From: Sipunculus nudus | Taxonomy: Eukaryota > Annelida > Sipuncula > Golfingiida > Sipunculidae | Reading direction: 5' to 3' | Assembly (NCBI GenBank): GCA_026874595.1 | Contig: CM049306.1 | Coordinates: 88,491,142-88,555,141, forward strand | Length of the DNA: 64,000 bases | Shown: in pieces, positions 60,363-64,000 of the stretch | Layout: each line of letters starts with the position of its first letter | How positions within the stretch are numbered: position 1 is the first letter of the stretch | The notes under the pieces: model-generated | The model's input: the letters and a program-made list of their open reading frames with translations, nothing else | What the model was told of the DNA's origin: nothing | Database searches by the model: none | Made by a program: the position numbers and the translations under genes

Positions 60363-61338
60363 CAGTGTTTATCTCCTCAATAAATTCTTACACCGCTTTA
60401 TATTCTGGCTCTGTTTGCTTAATTTGGCCATAAGAGGACGATACGTAGTCGGGATAGTCACCAAACCTTTGTGATCAGCAGATTGTTCAACAAGAATCAC
60501 TGACTTCCTTTATGCCGTCGGGAATTTTACCCCTGAGGCAGCGGTAAGCTGCATGCTGTTAATAACTTAATGTGTACAGATAGTATTAAATGGGTACTTG
60601 ATGCATCATACCCATGATGCATTTGATGCAGTGTATGCCGCCACCACTCTCACAATCGACCTTTGACCTTACGGTAAACCCTGCCTTGGAATGGCCGTGA
60701 CGTCACATGAATGTGCCGCCACGTCGCCTTGTGGTAAAACACATCAGTAGCTAGTAAAACTGACAGCGTGTTAACAAAGTGAAATATCCTATTCCTCCCC
60801 GCTGTCCCTACATGGTAGTGCTGCTTCGGCACATGACTGTTACGCACTTTCCGGGCCAAATAACAAGCATTCATCGCAATTGGTGGTGCATCTAAAAGTA
60901 TCCTAGGGTAACTTATGGCCCTTGGCATGACATTTCTTATGCTGTTGCTCTCCCTGGATCGTGTTTTATACACGGTTCATCGACAGTTGTCAAAGCTGGC
61001 ACTTGCTGTCGCTAAGGAATAATGCCATTTTACCTACCTCAGACACACTGGAAAGGGTTGAGTTAGGTCAGATGTCAATATTTATCAATAAATGTTACGC
61101 AAGCTTCATAAAAGACTGGTGAATTACTGAAAAGCAGCATACATGCACATGTTTGCTTCTTGATAATCCCCGCGTGCAGAATTCAGACCATGGTCACATT
61201 AATGGTACCAAGAGTTTCTAGAAAGCCTGCAATTTCATTTAAAAGATAAACATTGTCATATGTTACCGTACTACAGTGTAGAGAAATAGGCCTTAGAGAT
61301 TTATGATGTAGGTCTTACCGGTTTGTCTGTCTATATTT
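60363..61338. other. No confident gene
   Basis: Mixed composition. TGATGCATCA-type palindromic words cluster at 60598-60632. A 107-codon reverse frame at 60650-60973 has no recognisable domain. Confidence 0.45.
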
Positions 61339-61955
61339 ATCGCGTGGAGACGAGATACTGTCGCGTGGGAACAAGTTACTATGGCGTGGGAACGAGTTTC
61401 TATCGCGTGAGAGCGAGTTAATTATCGCATGGAAAGGAGATACTGTCACGCAAGAACGAGATACTAACGCGTGGGAACGAGTGACTATCGCGTGAGAGCG
61501 AGGAAATTATCGCATGGGAACGAGATACTGTTGTGTTGGAACGAGATAATTATCGGCTTGGAAACGAGATACTCTCTCGTTTGAACGAGATAATTATCGC
61601 ATGGGAACAAGATACTTTGCATGGGAACGAACTACTGTCGCGTGAGAGCAATATAATTAATGCGTGGGAACGAGATAATTATCGCCTTGGAAATGAGATA
61701 CTGTCACGTTGGAACGAGATAATTATCGCGTGGGAATCGAGATACTTTCGGGTTGGAATGAGATACTATCACGTGAGAGCGAGATAATGCTCGTGTGGGA
61801 ACGAGATACTGTGGCTTGAGAGCGAGATAATTATCGCATGGGAACGAGATACTGTCGTGTTGGAACAAGATAATTATCGCCTTGGGAATGAGATACTGTC
61901 GCGTTGGAACGAGATAATTCTCGTGTGGGAACGAGATACTATCGTGTGAGAATGA
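61339..61955. repeat. 21-22-bp minisatellite, ~28 copies, with alternating unit types
   Basis: One unit type is CGCGTGGGAACGAGATACTGT and the other is CGCATGGGAACGAGATAATT plus AT or CGCGTGAGAGCGAGATAATT plus AT. They often alternate, giving a ~43-bp higher-order repeat. The 84-codon ORF at 61533-61787 simply reads through the repeat. The words share ATCTCG/CGAGAT with 681-722. Confidence 0.92.
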
Positions 61956-62014
61956 ATTTATTCAGAGATTAAAGTGATTGCTTCAAGGTTTCATTTACAC
62001 ATCACAATCCATAT

Positions 62015-62817
62015 TGTTACTGATGTCCGTTTTTATTCTGCGCAGATGTATTCCATTTGTTGTTGACATTTTGTTCGTGTGGCACGCATAGCTCGTTGCT
62101 ATGGCACCGCCTAGCCATGTACCGGCCCACAAGTGGGGTCTGACGTGTAGAAACACAGCGTTTTTTTTATTCTAGATGTTCCAAGTGTGTTCCTGTAACG
62201 TGTGTATTGTTCTATGGAGTTTACTATTTCTAAAATTTTCGGATAAAAAGTTATAAGTAGGGGCTGTGTTTAGAGCCGGGGAAGGAGAGAGAAAATTTCT
62301 AGCGGACAAGGAAGAGTGTGAGTCAGTTTTGGATCTATCCGATAATTGCAGTAGTGTCAGGGATTCTAGGCAAATTTAATGGGACTGTCTCCAAAATGCC
62401 TTCGGGATAATTACAAGAGCTTTACTTTGGACTATTTGAACTGTTTACGTGGATAATTAGTTTTAAAGGACTTATTGAGCTGTGACAGTGGTGGTATCCA
62501 GAAAAGCCTAGGATCCGGACACTCAATCTGGAACTGTACACTCTATTTATTATACTGTCTATCTGGATTGATTTACTGTTATACTGTTGTTAAACGATGT
62601 AATTGTATTGATTCAGTGTATTGTAATGTTAGAGTTGATTTAAGAATAAATTATAATTATTTGTTAACAAAAAAAAAAAAAAAAAACACTGACTTCTTTA
62701 TTCATTCCTCTAGACATTTCATGCTGCCTAGTGTTACAGAATCTGATTTTTTTATCTCCATAAAAAAAATTATGTTCCTCACGACTCCGTCATCTGTTGA
62801 TTTTAGGTTCCGTAACA
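62015..62817 (+). mobile_element. Solo LTR, copy C (803 bp), perfect 4-bp duplication, opposite strand
   Basis: TGTTACTGATGTCCG to GGTTCCGTAACA, flanked by ATAT on both sides (62011-62014 and 62818-62821). It is the reverse complement of copies A and B, with deletions. In this strand a GTTATAAGTAGGGGCTGTG box (near 62250) precedes AGAATAAATTATAATT (near 62645), followed by an A run, a reasonable U3-R-U5 order. The 137-codon ORF at 62475-62888 crosses the LTR end and is not a gene. Confidence 0.85.
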
Positions 62818-63151
62818 ATATGCTTTATAAGCAAAACTCCATTAGTTCCTCTTGTATCATGGACAAACTTAGTAATTTTGACTTCTAGCCAGGCCAATAA
62901 GGTTGAGAAATATTGATCCCATGCTCCTATATTAAAATTGAGCTTTATTACGTGTCCTGAAATGGTGATGAAGTATGTTATTATGATGATCACGGTCACT
63001 TGAAGACGTGCAATTTATTTGTGAAACAAACAAGCATTTTAGCCTGGGGTTAAACATATAATTATTCGTAAACACAATAACAAAAAGATATATTTTTGTA
63101 TATGTTTAGTAATAAAAAAAAAACACTTTAAAAAAAGAAAGATGACAGCTG
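62818..63151. other. No gene recognised
   Basis: AT-rich sequence between the solo LTR and a G-rich repeat. Confidence 0.5.
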
Positions 63152-63352
63152 CGATCCAGGATATAAGAAATGGAGGAGGGGGGTTTAATCCAGGAGGACT
63201 TATGAAACAAAATAATGGTCACAGGGTCTGGAAACGAGGGGGTTCAAAGCCGTAAAATTTGGTCTGAAACCCTTAAAAAAATTGCGTCGACAGAAAGGGG
63301 GGGGGGGACCGGACCCCCTATAGACACCCCCGCCCCCTCCCCCTGGATCCCC
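63152..63352. mobile_element. Repeat with GATCCAGG inverted ends and G/C blocks
   Basis: CGATCCAGGATATAAG on the left and, inverted, GGGGATCCAGGGGGAGGGG on the right suggest short inverted ends about 200 bp apart. Inside are an 11-bp G run (63297-63307) and GGTCCGGTCC. It is probably a MITE of the same general style as the GGGGCGTAGCC repeats. No duplication was found. Confidence 0.4.
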
Positions 63353-64000
63353 TTTCCTTGGTGATACTCACCATTAGAGCGCATACCTCTCCCAAAAGAA
63401 AACAAGCCTAATGGATCCGCCTCTTGATCCACATACGGGACAAAATTTTAAAGAAGATAAATCTAGTAGAATAAGAAATTTACTGACACGCTATGCTGTC
63501 ACAAAATGATTTTGATCTAATGAATAACCCTTCGCCCAACCTCGTTTGGCCCCAACTAGCTAAATAATGCATGGGTGTAGTATGGCCGTCCGTGTGACGC
63601 AAGTTATCTGTTGTTTACACACACTGCAGCACCTCGGGATCAGCTGCATCATGGTTCATCCAAATGCACTTGAAAACGAAGAAATAACCATTGAAAATGA
63701 CGTCATATTATACCGAAGCCACTTATCCTGGTGCCACATAGGTTATGAAAATAGCGTTCAGGTTGAAGTGTCATGACTAATGTTTTAGATACAAGGTTAA
63801 CCAGTGGATATGAACTAAATAAGATGAAAAAAAAAACACGCACGTAATGGGCAAAGCTGCTTTTTATGCAACTAAAGTATGCCCCTTTTACTATCCCGGC
63901 ATATGCTTCAACAGTAGTTTCTTTAACAATATAAACTTATAGAAAAACAGACACATGACCTCGTAGACGAGTGAAAACAACCGCCGGTCAAATTAGTTAC
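63353..64000. other. No gene recognised
   Basis: A plus-strand ORF of 69 codons at 63567-63776 is Cys/His-containing but has no recognisable domain. The window ends without further features. Confidence 0.45.

Noticed and set aside
59440-62817. Complete LTR retrotransposon between the copies at 59.4 and 62.0 kb
   Set aside because: The two LTRs are inverted relative to each other, each has its own target duplication, and the interior holds no gag-pol.
62475-62888. 137-codon ORF
   Set aside because: It runs across the end of solo LTR copy C and through an A run; no domain.

Overview
This 64-kb window is AT-rich nuclear DNA from an animal. It has no bacterial-type gene packing, no rRNA and no convincing tRNA. 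Recognisable content is almost entirely transposon remains, tandem arrays, (TA)n microsatellites of 40-75 bp and G/C homopolymers of 11-18 bp. I could not assign any host gene by homology. The combination of rolling-circle-like elements with internal tandem repeats, a LINE with a microsatellite-like tail, many MITEs and long TA tracts fits a marine invertebrate, most likely a mollusc or other lophotrochozoan. That placement is inference and no single feature proves it.

Layout. 0-13 kb: a T-rich minisatellite (432-672), a hAT-like element (1932-2404), MITE copies near 4.0, 4.3, 6.0 and 6.35 kb, two weak ORFs, and a Helitron-like element with internal ~270-bp repeats (12321-13024). 16.7-19.9 kb: five near-identical ~645-bp tandem units. 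20.25-24.15 kb: a decayed non-LTR retrotransposon lying between two ~150-bp direct repeats. 24.66-25.57 kb: the first of three solo LTRs of one family. 27.93-28.25 kb: an almost complete MITE whose relatives lie at 6.35 and 47.08 kb. 29.53-29.73 kb: a second, 5'-truncated copy of the 12-kb Helitron-like element, with an intact 3' end. 30.6-32.7 kb: a degenerate 40-42-bp minisatellite. 35.4-36.5 kb: a 27-bp minisatellite that reads as a 341-residue ORF with 32 copies of GYLSPSPSP. 40.5-41.5 kb: an element with long imperfect terminal inverted repeats. 50.6-51.9 kb: a second rolling-circle-like element holding seven 145-bp repeats. 54.2-54.6 kb: another MITE. 56.2-56.8 kb: a duplicated TA-rich block and a strong hairpin. 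59.4-62.8 kb: two solo LTRs in opposite orientation around a 21-22-bp minisatellite.

These elements do not form a pathway. The window records repeated insertion and tandem amplification in what is probably intergenic or intronic DNA. Exons split by introns cannot be excluded. The candidate ORFs listed have low confidence, and their starts were set by the first ATG where an upstream frame opened with a non-ATG codon.
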